NCBI GenBank assembly: GCA_002496475.1 | Contig: DAJV01000116.1 | Location: forward strand, 10,640 to 25,178 | From: Vulcanisaeta sp. UBA163 | GTDB lineage: Archaea; Thermoproteota; Thermoprotei; Thermoproteales; Thermocladiaceae | Length of the DNA stretch: 14,539 nucleotides | Direction: 5' to 3' | Shown here: in pieces, positions 1-8,084 of the stretch | Position numbering within the stretch: the first letter of the stretch is position 1 | Layout of the letters: each line of letters starts with the position of its first letter | Program-made: the position numbers and the translations under genes | Notes under the pieces: generated by a model | What the model was told of the DNA's origin: nothing | The model's input: the letters and a program-made list of their open reading frames with translations, nothing else | Databases searched by the model: none

Positions 1-590
1 GTCATAATAACCGTGACATTACTCCTATACAGCCTCTGTCTCAGGCGGTACGTAATGAGCCTAGCCATGGCTGGTGCGTGGCTCCACATTGGGGCTAGGG
101 AGTCAATGATGACTAATACATCCTTTGCGACCCTGCCCTCTTCCGTAATGCCGAGAACCTCATAGGCCTTCTCAATACTTGCCATAACAACCTCCATGCT
201 CAGCGGCGACTTAGCCTTAGCTTTGCCCTCCTCGCTTGCCCTTAGGAGTTCACGGTATTCCCTGGCGAGGCCGAACAAGTCTATAACGACTAGGTTGGTC
301 TTCACGTCCTTGACCCTGCCGGTCAGGACGTCAGCTAGGCTAACTGCATCAGTCAAGTCAATGTTAAATTGCTTAGCCTGCCTAACAACATCGTAGAACC
401 TGGTCTCCGTGCTCACGTAAACCACCGGCATGGCATCCACGTTAGCCCCAGCGGCCTGGATTGTGAGGATGCTCTTACCAACACCAGGCTCTCCAGTGAT
501 GAGCAGCCAATTACCCCTGGGCACACCGCCAAGCAATGCATAATCAAGCCAATCAATCCCAAGGCTAATCCTCCTTATTGTACTGGACAT
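1..590 (-). CDS. KaiC/RAD55-type RecA-fold ATPase (partial, C-terminus beyond window)
   Basis: The gene runs off the left edge; 196 residues are visible from the ATG at 588-590. A RecA-like ATPase fold is clear: Walker A GEPGVGKS at residues 33-40, a STET segment at 60-63 whose Glu sits where KaiC-type proteins carry a catalytic acid, and Walker B VLVIIDS with Asp163. The opening, a short lead then GGVPRGNWLLITGEPG, is typical of archaeal single-domain KaiC/GvpD/RAD55-like ATPases. These bind and hydrolyse ATP in the cytoplasm, and for most archaeal members the partner is unknown. The start is supported by a TATA-like element centred about 27 bases upstream, which implies a leaderless message. 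It lies 53 bases downstream of the acyl-CoA synthetase on the same strand but appears to have its own promoter. A specific role in signalling, motility or recombination cannot be assigned from this fragment. Confidence 0.85.
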   Translation of the reverse strand, partial: MSSTIRRISLGIDWLDYALLGGVPRGNWLLITGEPGVGKSILTIQAAGANVDAMPVVYVSTETRFYDVVRQAKQFNIDLTDAVSLADVLTGRVKDVKTNLVVIDLFGLAREYRELLRASEEGKAKAKSPLSMEVVMASIEKAYEVLGITEEGRVAKDVLVIIDSLAPMWSHAPAMARLITYRLRQRLYRSNVTVIM

Positions 591-612
591 CTGGGAAATA
601 ATACAATATAAT

Positions 613-620
613 GTTAAAAA
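613..620 (-). promoter_or_regulatory. TATA box for the KaiC-like ATPase
   Basis: On the minus strand TTTTTAAC is centred about 27 bases before the ATG at 590, the spacing expected for a leaderless archaeal transcript. The same T-rich stretch lies just past the stop codon of the acyl-CoA synthetase (644) and could also act as its U-tract terminator. Confidence 0.5.
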
Positions 621-643
621 TCATTTTAGGCTAATAACGCGTA

Positions 644-2410
644 TTATACTTTCAATTGTTTTATGTCGGGGAAATCATCCTCAAAGTACTCATGCTCACC
701 CTTAACACCCTTATTTCTCTTTTCACGTTCAATACCCCTAAGCTCAACACGCCTAATCTTACCGCTAATTGTCTTGGGTAGTTCGGGTACGAACTCAATC
801 GCCCTTGGTCTCTTGTATGGAGCTATGTTAAGCCTAGTGAACTTAAAGATATCATGGGCTAAATCCTTACTTGGTGCATAACCAGGTTTAAGGACTATGT
901 AGGCCTTTGGTATGAAGCCCCTTATTGGGTCGGGACTGGGCACCACAGCAGCCTCAGCAACTGCTGGGTGTTTTAATAAGTCGCTCTCAAGTTCGAATGG
1001 GCTAATCCTATAGTCGCTTGACTTAAAGACATCATCCGCACGACCAACGAAGTATAAATAGCCCTCCTCATCCATGAACGCCACATCACCCGTGAAGTAT
1101 AGGCCGAGCCTAAACACCTCCTTATTCTTATTTTCATCATCATAACCAATCATTAGGCCGATGGGTCTTGGGCCGGTCTTAACTGTTATGTGCCCATCTT
1201 TATTAACACTAACTGGGTTTCCATCCTCATCGACAAGGACTATGTCATAGCCAGGGGCTGGCTTACCCATGGAGCCAGGCTTGATCTTCATACCTGGGAA
1301 GTTACCAACCATGAGTGTGGTCTCCGTCTGACCATACCCATCACGTATGTACTTACCCGTAGCCTTATATACTCGTTCAATGACCTCGGGATTGAGGGGT
1401 TCACCTGCGCTTACGAAGCTCTTAATCTTCTCAAGGTTATACTTAGTCAAGTCCTCTAGTATTATCATACGCCAGACGGTTGGTGGTGCACATAGTGTGT
1501 CGACACCGTAATTCTCAAGAATCCTTAAATGATTAGCTGAGCTGAACCTGCCACTATAGTCATAAACAACTGTGGTTGCGCCAGCGTTGAATGCGGCGAA
1601 GAATGTTGACCAAGCCCACTTGGCCCAGCCTGGACTTGATATGTTCATGTGTTTATAACCTGGCTTAGCACCAATCCAGTACATGGTCGTTAAATGACCA
1701 ATTGGATAGCTTGACTGTGTGTGCATTACCATTTTAGGCTTGGCAGTGGTACCAGACGTGAAGTAAACCAGGAGTAAATCACTTGACTTAGTCCTAACTC
1801 CCTGGAAGTTCTCGGACCTACCGCTAGTCAATTCGTAGTAATCAAACCATTCAGGGCCTGGCTTACCAAGTGTTACGAAGTACTTAACACCAAGCTTCTC
1901 GAGATTACCCCTAATCTGGTCAACCCTATTGGTGACCTCTGGGTCTGCAATAATGGCCTTGAAATGGGCCCTTGAAGCCCTGTCCTCAATGTCAGGCGGT
2001 ATTAATAGGGTGGTTGCCGGCGAGATTACTGCGCCAATCTTCATGAGGGCTAGGAATGATTCAAACAATTCAGGTCTGTTGTTAAGCATTACCATGACCA
2101 CATCGCCACGGCCAATACCCAGGTCTGAAAGGGCATTGGCTAGTTTATTGGAACGAGCCCTAAGCTCGTGGTAGCTGAAGATCCTTGAATCACCCGACCT
2201 AAATAATTCATCATTTATATAAATGAGGGCTGGGTTGGTGGTTGTCTCCGCCAGGTACTTATCGAAGTAGTCCAAGGCCCAGTTAAACTCCCCAGGCGGT
2301 GGCCACCTGAAGTTTTTCTTAGCCTCCTCATAATTACTTGAGTTTAGTAGTAGGTCTCTTTGTCTCAGGAATTCATTAAATGTAGAGCTGTTCATGTTTT
2401 CACAGTGCAT
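644..2410 (-). CDS. AMP-forming acyl-CoA synthetase (medium-chain/acetyl-CoA synthetase-like)
   Basis: A complete 588-residue member of the ANL adenylate-forming superfamily. Such enzymes activate a carboxylic acid with ATP to an acyl-AMP and then transfer the acyl group to CoA, in the cytoplasm. Visible motifs are the P-loop-like TSGTTAKPK (218-226), the GYGQTET motif (358-364), TGD (440-442), the hinge region GRADD (456-460), and the C-terminal PKTISGKIRR (545-554) with the adenylation lysine K551. The PGWAKWAWS segment (260-268) resembles medium-chain acyl-CoA synthetases; the substrate cannot be read from sequence. Oddity: the A8 loop reads SSDYR, with Asp466 where the family has an almost invariant Gly. 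The start is ambiguous between the ATG at 2410 and the ATG at 2395 (codon 6); the TATA box slightly favours the inner one. No neighbouring fatty-acid or beta-oxidation genes are visible. Confidence 0.9.
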   Translation of the reverse strand: MHCENMNSSTFNEFLRQRDLLLNSSNYEEAKKNFRWPPPGEFNWALDYFDKYLAETTTNPALIYINDELFRSGDSRIFSYHELRARSNKLANALSDLGIGRGDVVMVMLNNRPELFESFLALMKIGAVISPATTLLIPPDIEDRASRAHFKAIIADPEVTNRVDQIRGNLEKLGVKYFVTLGKPGPEWFDYYELTSGRSENFQGVRTKSSDLLLVYFTSGTTAKPKMVMHTQSSYPIGHLTTMYWIGAKPGYKHMNISSPGWAKWAWSTFFAAFNAGATTVVYDYSGRFSSANHLRILENYGVDTLCAPPTVWRMIILEDLTKYNLEKIKSFVSAGEPLNPEVIERVYKATGKYIRDGYGQTETTLMVGNFPGMKIKPGSMGKPAPGYDIVLVDEDGNPVSVNKDGHITVKTGPRPIGLMIGYDDENKNKEVFRLGLYFTGDVAFMDEEGYLYFVGRADDVFKSSDYRISPFELESDLLKHPAVAEAAVVPSPDPIRGFIPKAYIVLKPGYAPSKDLAHDIFKFTRLNIAPYKRPRAIEFVPELPKTISGKIRRVELRGIEREKRNKGVKGEHEYFEDDFPDIKQLKV

Positions 2411-2426
2411 TATATTAATTAATAGT

Positions 2427-2434
2427 TTTATAAA
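2427..2434 (-). promoter_or_regulatory. BRE/TATA element of the acyl-CoA synthetase
   Basis: On the minus strand GTAAAA is followed by TTTATAAA, a good archaeal BRE plus TATA. Its centre is only about 20 bases from the ATG at 2410 but about 36 from the ATG at 2395. Transcription should therefore begin near or inside the first five codons, which favours initiation at codon 6. Confidence 0.55.
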
Positions 2435-2512
2435 TTTTACCCTGATAATATATTTTAAAGTTCTATAACGGATATATGTAAATATATTACAACATTTAAA
2501 ATAAGTTTTACC

Positions 2513-2970
2513 ATGATTGTTTTCAGTATGGTCTCTGCGGCACAGACGACCCTAAATACCCTGTTCTGGGCAGCCGCTGTCATGTCCCTTGTAATAAACC
2601 TCGTGAAAATTTGCATAGGTAAGAATAAACTCGGAACCTCGGTATCGTACCTCTTTCGGGCACCTTAATGGGGGCTATGACTATGGTCTTCATGAAAATG
2701 GAGACGGCATATTCGACATGACTGTGACGGTAGTATTCGTATTACCACTATGGATATTAGGCACCGGTCTAGTAATAGGTGGGAGCCTAACGGCCATGAA
2801 TCACGTCCTTGGTTTACTGGCCCTGTCTTTAATGTAAATAATTGTAGAGCTCATTATGGTAAATGCTGTAATGGCATCACTTGCCACAGGACTACTGCCA
2901 AATAATAACCATAATACTTGCGGTAGTAAACTACCTAAACAACCCGGTTATAGGCAGATGGTTAGCGTAA
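2513..2970 (+). pseudogene. Decayed small polytopic membrane protein gene
   Basis: No single frame is open, but hydrophobic protein can be followed across frames. It starts at the ATG at 2513 (MIVFSMVSAAQTT, then a helix FWAAAVMSLVINLV) and hits a stop at 2666. It resumes in a second frame near 2653 (SGTLMGAMTMVFM), and in a third from about 2715 (VVFVLPLWILGTGLVIGG) up to an in-frame TAA at 2835. The same frame continues after that stop as IIVELIMVNAVMASLATGLL. A last shift near 2899 leads to IITIILAVVNYLNNPVIGRW and a stop at 2968. About 150 codons with four or five membrane helices are implied, carrying three frameshifts and one nonsense codon. An AATATATT element at 2481-2488, about 28 bases before the ATG, may be the surviving promoter. 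The family is not recognised. Chance hydrophobicity in an AT-rich region is the main alternative. Confidence 0.5.
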
Positions 2971-3205
2971 TACATATTATTGATTATTTCGTTATCTTCG
3001 TATCAACCTTTACGGGTGTAATCAGCATTAACCTGCCGTGATAAACAACATGAATCTCCATGTTTAATATGACCGCTGTTTCCAACCTTTTTCATAAATG
3101 TAAGGCAGTCATGGAATGGTTATGCCTGCAGTCATCCTCATCCCTTCCTAAATCCTAGTTATCCATATAATCAACTCATCATTACAAGGTTATAGATCAG
3201 AGGGT
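2971..3205. other. Intergenic stretch without recognisable genes
   Basis: No open frame with coding character, RNA gene or clear repeat is visible between the membrane-protein remnant and the stop codon of the EamA transporter. Stops occur in all frames. It may hold further remnants too degraded to read. Confidence 0.5.
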
Positions 3206-4039
3206 TTAAATCTGAATACCGATTAACGAGGCCATCACTATGCCCGTGATCACTGCAGTAAAGCCGAGTATTGATTTCTTGTTCAGTTTCTCCTTAAGCC
3301 TAACTATGGCAAGCGCCTCCGTTATTACTGGCGACAACGCGGTTATTAACGTTGGTACTGCAATACCTGCGTAATCAACAGACAATACATAAAGGGGCCC
3401 GCCAATGCCGTAGCTTATCAAACCAGCCAGGAAAACTTTACCGCTGAGTTTGATCCTTGTTCCCTCAAGGGCGATCTTAAGTAGTAATGCGCCAATCATT
3501 AAGGTAATGCCTCTGATGAATATAATGCCCCATGGATTCGTATAGTCATAGGCGCGGTAGAGGGCTAGGAAGGAGATGGCGTAAAGTATGGCTGAGAGTA
3601 GCGCCATGGAGTATCCATAGAGGGTGCCCCTGCCCGAACCCATTATCATGTAGAGTCCCAGCATGATTAGTAACGCGGGCCATGTGTAGGTTAAATACGA
3701 CGGTTTGACAATAAGTAGGATTATCGGCAGTATGACTACGTAGGCATACGATATCACGTTAGCAATGCCCACATCGGCGTACCTAAGTGAGACTAGGAAT
3801 ACGTAGGTGCCGAACACTGGCCCCAGTACTGCGAATAGGGCGCAATACAGCCAGGCATTACTATTCAGCGGCGGGTTTAGTAGTATGAATGGTATTGCCA
3901 GTACGAAGGCGCCGAGGGAATTGGAGACTAGGTCATCCAAGGCGCTCCTGGTGGCGCCAACCCTGTAGAGTATTGGCGACACTGCCCAGGCAAAGGACGC
4001 AGTAATTGCCAAGATTATACCAACTACGTATGTAAGCAT
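3206..4039 (-). CDS. EamA-family (drug/metabolite transporter) permease
   Basis: A 277-residue, very hydrophobic protein with about ten predicted membrane helices arranged as two similar halves, the normal architecture and length for EamA/DMT transporters. Helix 1 (AITASFAWAVSPILYRVG) carries the family's usual N-terminal pattern. The second half opens with LYGYSMALLSAILYAISF, and the end has ALSPVITEALAIVRLKEKLN, which matches the conserved last-helix region and the Glu-Lys-rich loop (LKEKL) of EamA domain 2. These proteins export or import small metabolites across the cytoplasmic membrane; the substrate cannot be inferred and no neighbouring gene suggests one. It is divergent from the GH15 gene at 4141, with about 100 bases between the two starts carrying both promoters. 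Start: ATG at 4039, with TATA about 34 bases upstream and a short leader of roughly eight bases. Confidence 0.85.
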   Translation of the reverse strand: MLTYVVGIILAITASFAWAVSPILYRVGATRSALDDLVSNSLGAFVLAIPFILLNPPLNSNAWLYCALFAVLGPVFGTYVFLVSLRYADVGIANVISYAYVVILPIILLIVKPSYLTYTWPALLIMLGLYMIMGSGRGTLYGYSMALLSAILYAISFLALYRAYDYTNPWGIIFIRGITLMIGALLLKIALEGTRIKLSGKVFLAGLISYGIGGPLYVLSVDYAGIAVPTLITALSPVITEALAIVRLKEKLNKKSILGFTAVITGIVMASLIGIQI

Positions 4040-4068
4040 ATCATTCCATTCGGCATAGAGTTTTGGGG

Positions 4069-4077
4069 GTTATAAAC
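4069..4077 (-). promoter_or_regulatory. TATA box of the EamA transporter
   Basis: The minus strand reads AGTTTATAAC in an otherwise GC-richer stretch, centred about 34 bases from the ATG at 4039. That predicts a start site 7-9 bases before the codon. Confidence 0.5.
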
Positions 4078-4109
4078 TAAATGCCCAGCGGCTTAATCAA
4101 TAGGTAAAG

Positions 4110-4117
4110 CATTAAAG
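4110..4117 (+). promoter_or_regulatory. Weak TATA-like element of the GH15 gene
   Basis: CATTAAAG is centred about 27 bases before the ATG at 4141, the right place for a leaderless transcript. The match is weaker than those of its neighbours. Confidence 0.35.
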
Positions 4118-4140
4118 GTAAATGCCGTTATTAGTGGCTG

Positions 4141-6021
4141 ATGAATAGAAAAATAATTCTGATTATTGGAATAGTATTAATAATAATTGGCATAATAATG
4201 ATCTTAGCATCACTAGTTAATAGGCAAGTTATTGTGGAAATACCAGTAAACTCCTCCTCACCATCATACCTACTACTCAGTAATTGGAGAAACCTGAGTA
4301 TCTACATATCCACGGGATACCCAATACCAAAGCCAGTGCTTAATGGTGAATCCTCGAAACCCCCATCAATCCTGCAAATACTGTATGGTCAATACGGCCT
4401 GCTCGGCATCAACATAACCATTACCAACATAGGTAGCGTGAGGGCCGCCTACCTGGCGTTGAATAATACAGTGATCATAGATGGGGGCAACGGTGTATTA
4501 TCAATATTCATACCACCAAACTACACATCAATTGTAGTAATGGGTAGGTCAAACACGACATTGACCATTAGGATATTCATACCAGCCACATATGGTTACC
4601 GGGTTGTCAACAACACGTACATAGCAATAACGAGACCCCTTCAAGCCAGTCTGTATTCCAACGGCGCCATCGTGGTTGAGGATGTGGATGGCTGGACGGT
4701 ATTGAATGCGCAGGGTAATAACACGTACGTAGTGCTGAACCTAGGTGGTGATAATGCCATACCAATCAATGAGCTAATGAAGATTAATAACCATGAGGTG
4801 AGCAATTGGTTGGGGCAAACCACAAAGCCGGAACTAAGCGGTGCACTACTCACTGAGTACTACCTAAGTCTCCTCTTTATCATGGATAGTCAGAACCCAG
4901 TAACCGGCGAATTCGCCGCATCACCAGAACCGATCTACCTCCATACCTGGGTTAGGGATTCTGCATTCGCAGCAATGGCGCTACAGTCAGCTGGTTATTA
5001 TGAACCCGCAATGAGGTACTGGCTATGGATGTGCAGTGCGCAGAACACCAACGGGACCTGGTACACTAGGTATAATTTCTGGACGGGGACCCCGGATGAG
5101 AGCTTCGGTATTCCCGAGTACGACAGCATTGGCCTATTCCAAATAGGCACCTGGCATTTCTACGAATACACCCACAACAAGACATTCCTTATGGAGGTCC
5201 TTCCATGCATCAACAAGTCATTGATTTGGGAATCGGAGGTCATTAACGAGAATGGTTTAATACCCCAGGACCTAAGCATATGGGAGAGCAACTACGCCTA
5301 TAATTTCTGGACCCAGGCAATAGATTACCTTGGCCTATACGCCTCAGCCCAAATATACGGAGTACTTGGACTAAACGATACCTGGATCCTGAGGATGGCC
5401 AATGAACTAAACTCATCAATACAGCACTACTTTTTCTCAAGGGGTTTCTACTCACAGGCCTTGATGAGCACCGTGGTGTACACGGCCAATGGCTCGCAGA
5501 CGACGTATATACCTAACGGAATACCCGACGCCTCAGTAATACTACCAATAGCCATGGGGTTAATAAACCCGCGTAGTAGCAGGGCATTGAGTACGATTAA
5601 CAAGGTAGTGCATGCCTTAATGGTTAATGGTGGGTTAGCCAGGTTCCCAGGTGATGATTATCACTATGACTCGAGCCTATACGACAGTACGGCGCCGGAC
5701 CCACCGTGGGTAATAACCACGTTGTTCCTCGCCATGTACTACGAGGATGTGGGTAACTACACAGGCGCAGTTGAGTTAATGGCTTGGTGCATTGAGCATT
5801 CGCAACATGGTTTATTGCCTGAGGCCATTGATCCAAGGCTTGGTCATCCATTACAGACAACATCTCCATTAACCTGGTCCGCGGCGATGTATGTAATTAC
5901 AGCCCTCAACTATAGGCCGCCCCAGAGGCCTGTGATCATGATTATTGCATTGATCATAATGGTGGTGTTGATCCTGGCAATATTAATGTACGTAGTTTAT
6001 GGCATTAGAAGGCCTAGATGA
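4141..6021 (+). CDS. Membrane-anchored GH15-type glycoside hydrolase (glucoamylase-like)
   Basis: This 626-residue protein has an N-terminal signal-anchor helix (about 4-26). An Asn/Ser/Thr-rich beta-type region with many N-glycosylation sequons (about 35-225) comes next, then an (alpha/alpha)6-barrel catalytic domain (about 235-590), and finally a C-terminal helix (about 597-620) with a basic tail GIRRPR. The barrel carries GH15 landmarks: HTWVRDSAF (268-276), PEYDSIGL (325-332), DLSIWE with the likely general acid E382, the GLARFPGDDY segment (498-507), and LLPEAIDP with the likely base E561. GH15 enzymes release glucose from the non-reducing ends of alpha-glucans, and some archaeal relatives act on trehalose. 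The bulk should face outside the cell, degrading starch- or glycogen-like polymers for uptake, although no sugar transporter is adjacent. Its last eight bases overlap the convergent aCPSF1 gene. The exact substrate is uncertain. Confidence 0.85.
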   Translation: MNRKIILIIGIVLIIIGIIMILASLVNRQVIVEIPVNSSSPSYLLLSNWRNLSIYISTGYPIPKPVLNGESSKPPSILQILYGQYGLLGINITITNIGSVRAAYLALNNTVIIDGGNGVLSIFIPPNYTSIVVMGRSNTTLTIRIFIPATYGYRVVNNTYIAITRPLQASLYSNGAIVVEDVDGWTVLNAQGNNTYVVLNLGGDNAIPINELMKINNHEVSNWLGQTTKPELSGALLTEYYLSLLFIMDSQNPVTGEFAASPEPIYLHTWVRDSAFAAMALQSAGYYEPAMRYWLWMCSAQNTNGTWYTRYNFWTGTPDESFGIPEYDSIGLFQIGTWHFYEYTHNKTFLMEVLPCINKSLIWESEVINENGLIPQDLSIWESNYAYNFWTQAIDYLGLYASAQIYGVLGLNDTWILRMANELNSSIQHYFFSRGFYSQALMSTVVYTANGSQTTYIPNGIPDASVILPIAMGLINPRSSRALSTINKVVHALMVNGGLARFPGDDYHYDSSLYDSTAPDPPWVITTLFLAMYYEDVGNYTGAVELMAWCIEHSQHGLLPEAIDPRLGHPLQTTSPLTWSAAMYVITALNYRPPQRPVIMIIALIIMVVLILAILMYVVYGIRRPR

Positions 6022-7945
6022 GTCTCATGGTCTCCCCATTATTCATGAATACGGTTGGTATCTTTAACTGAAGCTCCAGGGTCAGCGCCAGGTTCATTAT
6101 CTTGGAGGGTTCGCCGTGAACTAGCATTACCCTATGCGGCTTGGGCTCCATGTTCCTTACGTAATTAAGCAACTGCCTCCTATCACTATGCCCGGAGAAC
6201 CCGGGTATTGAATCAATCCTCATTTTGACGTCAAGGGTAACCTTATCCGAGTAATACCTAACCGTCAATTTCCTCTCACCCTGCTGGATCTTCCTACCAA
6301 TGGTGTTCTCGGCTTGGTATGAGACAAATAACAACAAGTTTCTTTCGTCCTCGGCCGCGTGAACGAAGTAATCCATTATTGGGCCTCCATTGAGCATGCC
6401 GTGCGGTGCCAGTATTACGGCTGGTGGTCCCTGGAGTATATCCATGACCTGCACCTTGCGCTTCTCAGGGTCCCTGGCTCTCTCAATGGGTTTAACGTAC
6501 TCACTGAGGAATGGGTTCACGCCATCATATATCAATTCCCTAAGGGTTCTGTTCAGGTAGTCGGGGAACATTAGGTGTACGTTAAGGGTCTCGAGGACCA
6601 TGCCATCAACGTAAATAGGCACCTTCGGCAACTGCTTATTGTTAATGGCTTCATTAAGCACCAGGAGTATTTCCTGGGCCCTACCCGTACTGAAAACCGG
6701 TATTAACACCTTACCATCATGTTCAACCGTATGCCCAACAAGTTCCACGAGCTTCTGCTCGCTCTCCTGCCTCGGCGGTTGAATATCCTCCTTACCACCA
6801 TACGTGCTCTCCATGATCAGTAACTCGGCTCTCTTAAACTTATTGTGGGCTGAATTCAATAGTCTCGTTGGCCCATACTTCATATCACCCGTGTAAATAA
6901 TGTTGTATAGTCCGTTACCAATGTGTAGGTGAACCACGGCTGAGCCAACCTCATGGCCAGCATCAAAGAGCATAAGCTTTGTATCCGGCGAAATATCCGT
7001 CGGATGGTCCGCGTAATTAAGGGTTATTGTGTGGTAAAGGGCCTGGGCGAGGTCCTGCCTACTGTACGGCGGTACCCTACCCTCAGACTCCGCCTGTTCA
7101 ATGTAGTCGGTCAGTAATACCTCCATTAGGTACTTGGTTGGTTCTGTCATGTATACAGGGCCCTTATAACCATACTTGAACAGGTACGGGACGTAACCAA
7201 TGTGGTCCATGTGTGCATGGGTGATGACTATGGCGTCCAGGGCATCTAGGTCGAGGTCATCGATTAATGGGGCCTCATCGCCTGAACTCGATGGTTTAAC
7301 ACCGCAGTCAAGCAGTATTGAGCTTTCCTTGGTTCTAACGAGTATGGCGCTCCTACCAACCTCCATTTGGGCACCGAGTCCGGTCACCGTTATCCTGGCA
7401 TCCCTGTAAATGGGCTCCCTATGAATCCTCATGCCCAGTCTCTTAAGAAACTCGAGCCTGTCCTTAGCCGTGGCCAACTGTATCTGCTTAACTGCGTCAA
7501 TGTCAGACCTAGGCAGCCCAGCGCCCATCTCTAGGGCTGTGGCTATTATCCAGGGCTTCCAACCGGTCTCAGCCAATATCTCCTTCTCCAACTTACTCCT
7601 TTCCCTAACGGGCTTCTTGAGGTACACGTACACCTCACCGGTTGGTTCATCAATTACAATGTCATCAATTACGTTGGAACCAACACTCTTTGTAACCATG
7701 TCTGTGATTATCCTCTTCAACTTATCAGCCTCCCTGATCCTAACCTTCGGGTCGCCCCTAATGATTATGTACTTCTTCAACTCCTTGGCAAGGGTCTTAA
7801 TGTACTCACTATGCTCCATGACGTACCTTGGGTTCATTACGTAGATAATAACGTTGGGTCCCTCAAAATCAACCCTGGAGAACTTAGTCTCTGAAGGAAG
7901 AATCTCCATAATCTTCTTCTCCATTTCATCCTTTAAGGAGGGCAT
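6014..7945 (-). CDS. fttA: aCPSF1/FttA, archaeal beta-CASP ribonuclease and transcription termination factor
   Basis: A metallo-beta-lactamase/beta-CASP nuclease with an N-terminal KH-type RNA-binding region. Counting from an upstream in-frame TTG at 7966, the KH part spans about residues 8-180. The zinc-binding HAHMDH is at 250-255, His338 in AGHEVGSA, Asp361 in YTGDMKYG, MESTYG at 385-390, SGHSD with His593, and LVHGE with His617. All catalytic motifs are present. aCPSF1 cleaves nascent RNA after U-tracts and releases RNA polymerase, acting as a homodimer; it is related to eukaryotic CPSF73. The ATG at 7945 (MPSLKDEM) is chosen over the TTG because a Shine-Dalgarno-like GAGGT ends seven bases before it. 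The resulting 643 residues fit the family. The gene overlaps the 3' end of the convergent GH15 gene by eight bases, an arrangement that leaves no room for a spacer terminator. Confidence 0.95.
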   Translation of the reverse strand: MPSLKDEMEKKIMEILPSETKFSRVDFEGPNVIIYVMNPRYVMEHSEYIKTLAKELKKYIIIRGDPKVRIREADKLKRIITDMVTKSVGSNVIDDIVIDEPTGEVYVYLKKPVRERSKLEKEILAETGWKPWIIATALEMGAGLPRSDIDAVKQIQLATAKDRLEFLKRLGMRIHREPIYRDARITVTGLGAQMEVGRSAILVRTKESSILLDCGVKPSSSGDEAPLIDDLDLDALDAIVITHAHMDHIGYVPYLFKYGYKGPVYMTEPTKYLMEVLLTDYIEQAESEGRVPPYSRQDLAQALYHTITLNYADHPTDISPDTKLMLFDAGHEVGSAVVHLHIGNGLYNIIYTGDMKYGPTRLLNSAHNKFKRAELLIMESTYGGKEDIQPPRQESEQKLVELVGHTVEHDGKVLIPVFSTGRAQEILLVLNEAINNKQLPKVPIYVDGMVLETLNVHLMFPDYLNRTLRELIYDGVNPFLSEYVKPIERARDPEKRKVQVMDILQGPPAVILAPHGMLNGGPIMDYFVHAAEDERNLLLFVSYQAENTIGRKIQQGERKLTVRYYSDKVTLDVKMRIDSIPGFSGHSDRRQLLNYVRNMEPKPHRVMLVHGEPSKIMNLALTLELQLKIPTVFMNNGETMRLI

Positions 7946-7952
7946 ATTAAAA

Positions 7953-7957
7953 ACCTC
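7953..7957 (-). promoter_or_regulatory. Shine-Dalgarno site deciding the aCPSF1 start
   Basis: GAGGT on the minus strand is seven bases before the ATG at 7945. It marks that ATG rather than the upstream TTG as the start, and shows this message has a leader, unlike most genes in the window. Confidence 0.6.
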
Positions 7958-7972
7958 AAAAACCAAGGAACG

Positions 7973-7987
7973 AGTGCCGCAGGCACT
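7973..7987. repeat. Perfect hairpin AGTGCC-GCA-GGCACT in the aCPSF1 promoter
   Basis: Six-base arms surround a three-base loop. The element sits directly between the TATA-like T-run and the predicted start site (about 7965) of the aCPSF1 gene. It is the most GC-rich part of the promoter and could be an operator, or a structure limiting initiation. Confidence 0.45.
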
Positions 7988-7995
7988 TAAAAAAT
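7988..7995 (-). promoter_or_regulatory. TATA-like element of aCPSF1
   Basis: TTTTTTAA on the minus strand, centred about 46 bases before the ATG at 7945, predicts a start site near 7965 and a leader of about 20 bases containing GAGGT. Confidence 0.45.
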
Positions 7996-8032
7996 TATCT
8001 CTAGGCAGTAATGAGGAATAACAAGTGAGTGG

Positions 8033-8041
8033 TTCTAAAAA
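8033..8041 (+). promoter_or_regulatory. TATA-like element and Shine-Dalgarno for the hydrolase gene
   Basis: TTCTAAAAA is centred about 47 bases before the ATG at 8085, predicting a start near 8063. A GAGGT at 8074-8078, six bases before that ATG, supports 8085 as the true start although its frame is soon broken. The two divergent genes here (aCPSF1 and the hydrolase) are the only ones in the window with this leadered GAGGT design. Confidence 0.45.
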
Positions 8042-8084
8042 CCGATAACGAAAACATAATAAGACAGCGAACAGAGGTTAAGGC

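Noticed and set aside
7431..7844. Plus-strand 137-codon ORF
   Set aside because: It lies wholly opposite the aCPSF1 KH region; the Leu/Ser-rich composition is typical of an antisense frame.
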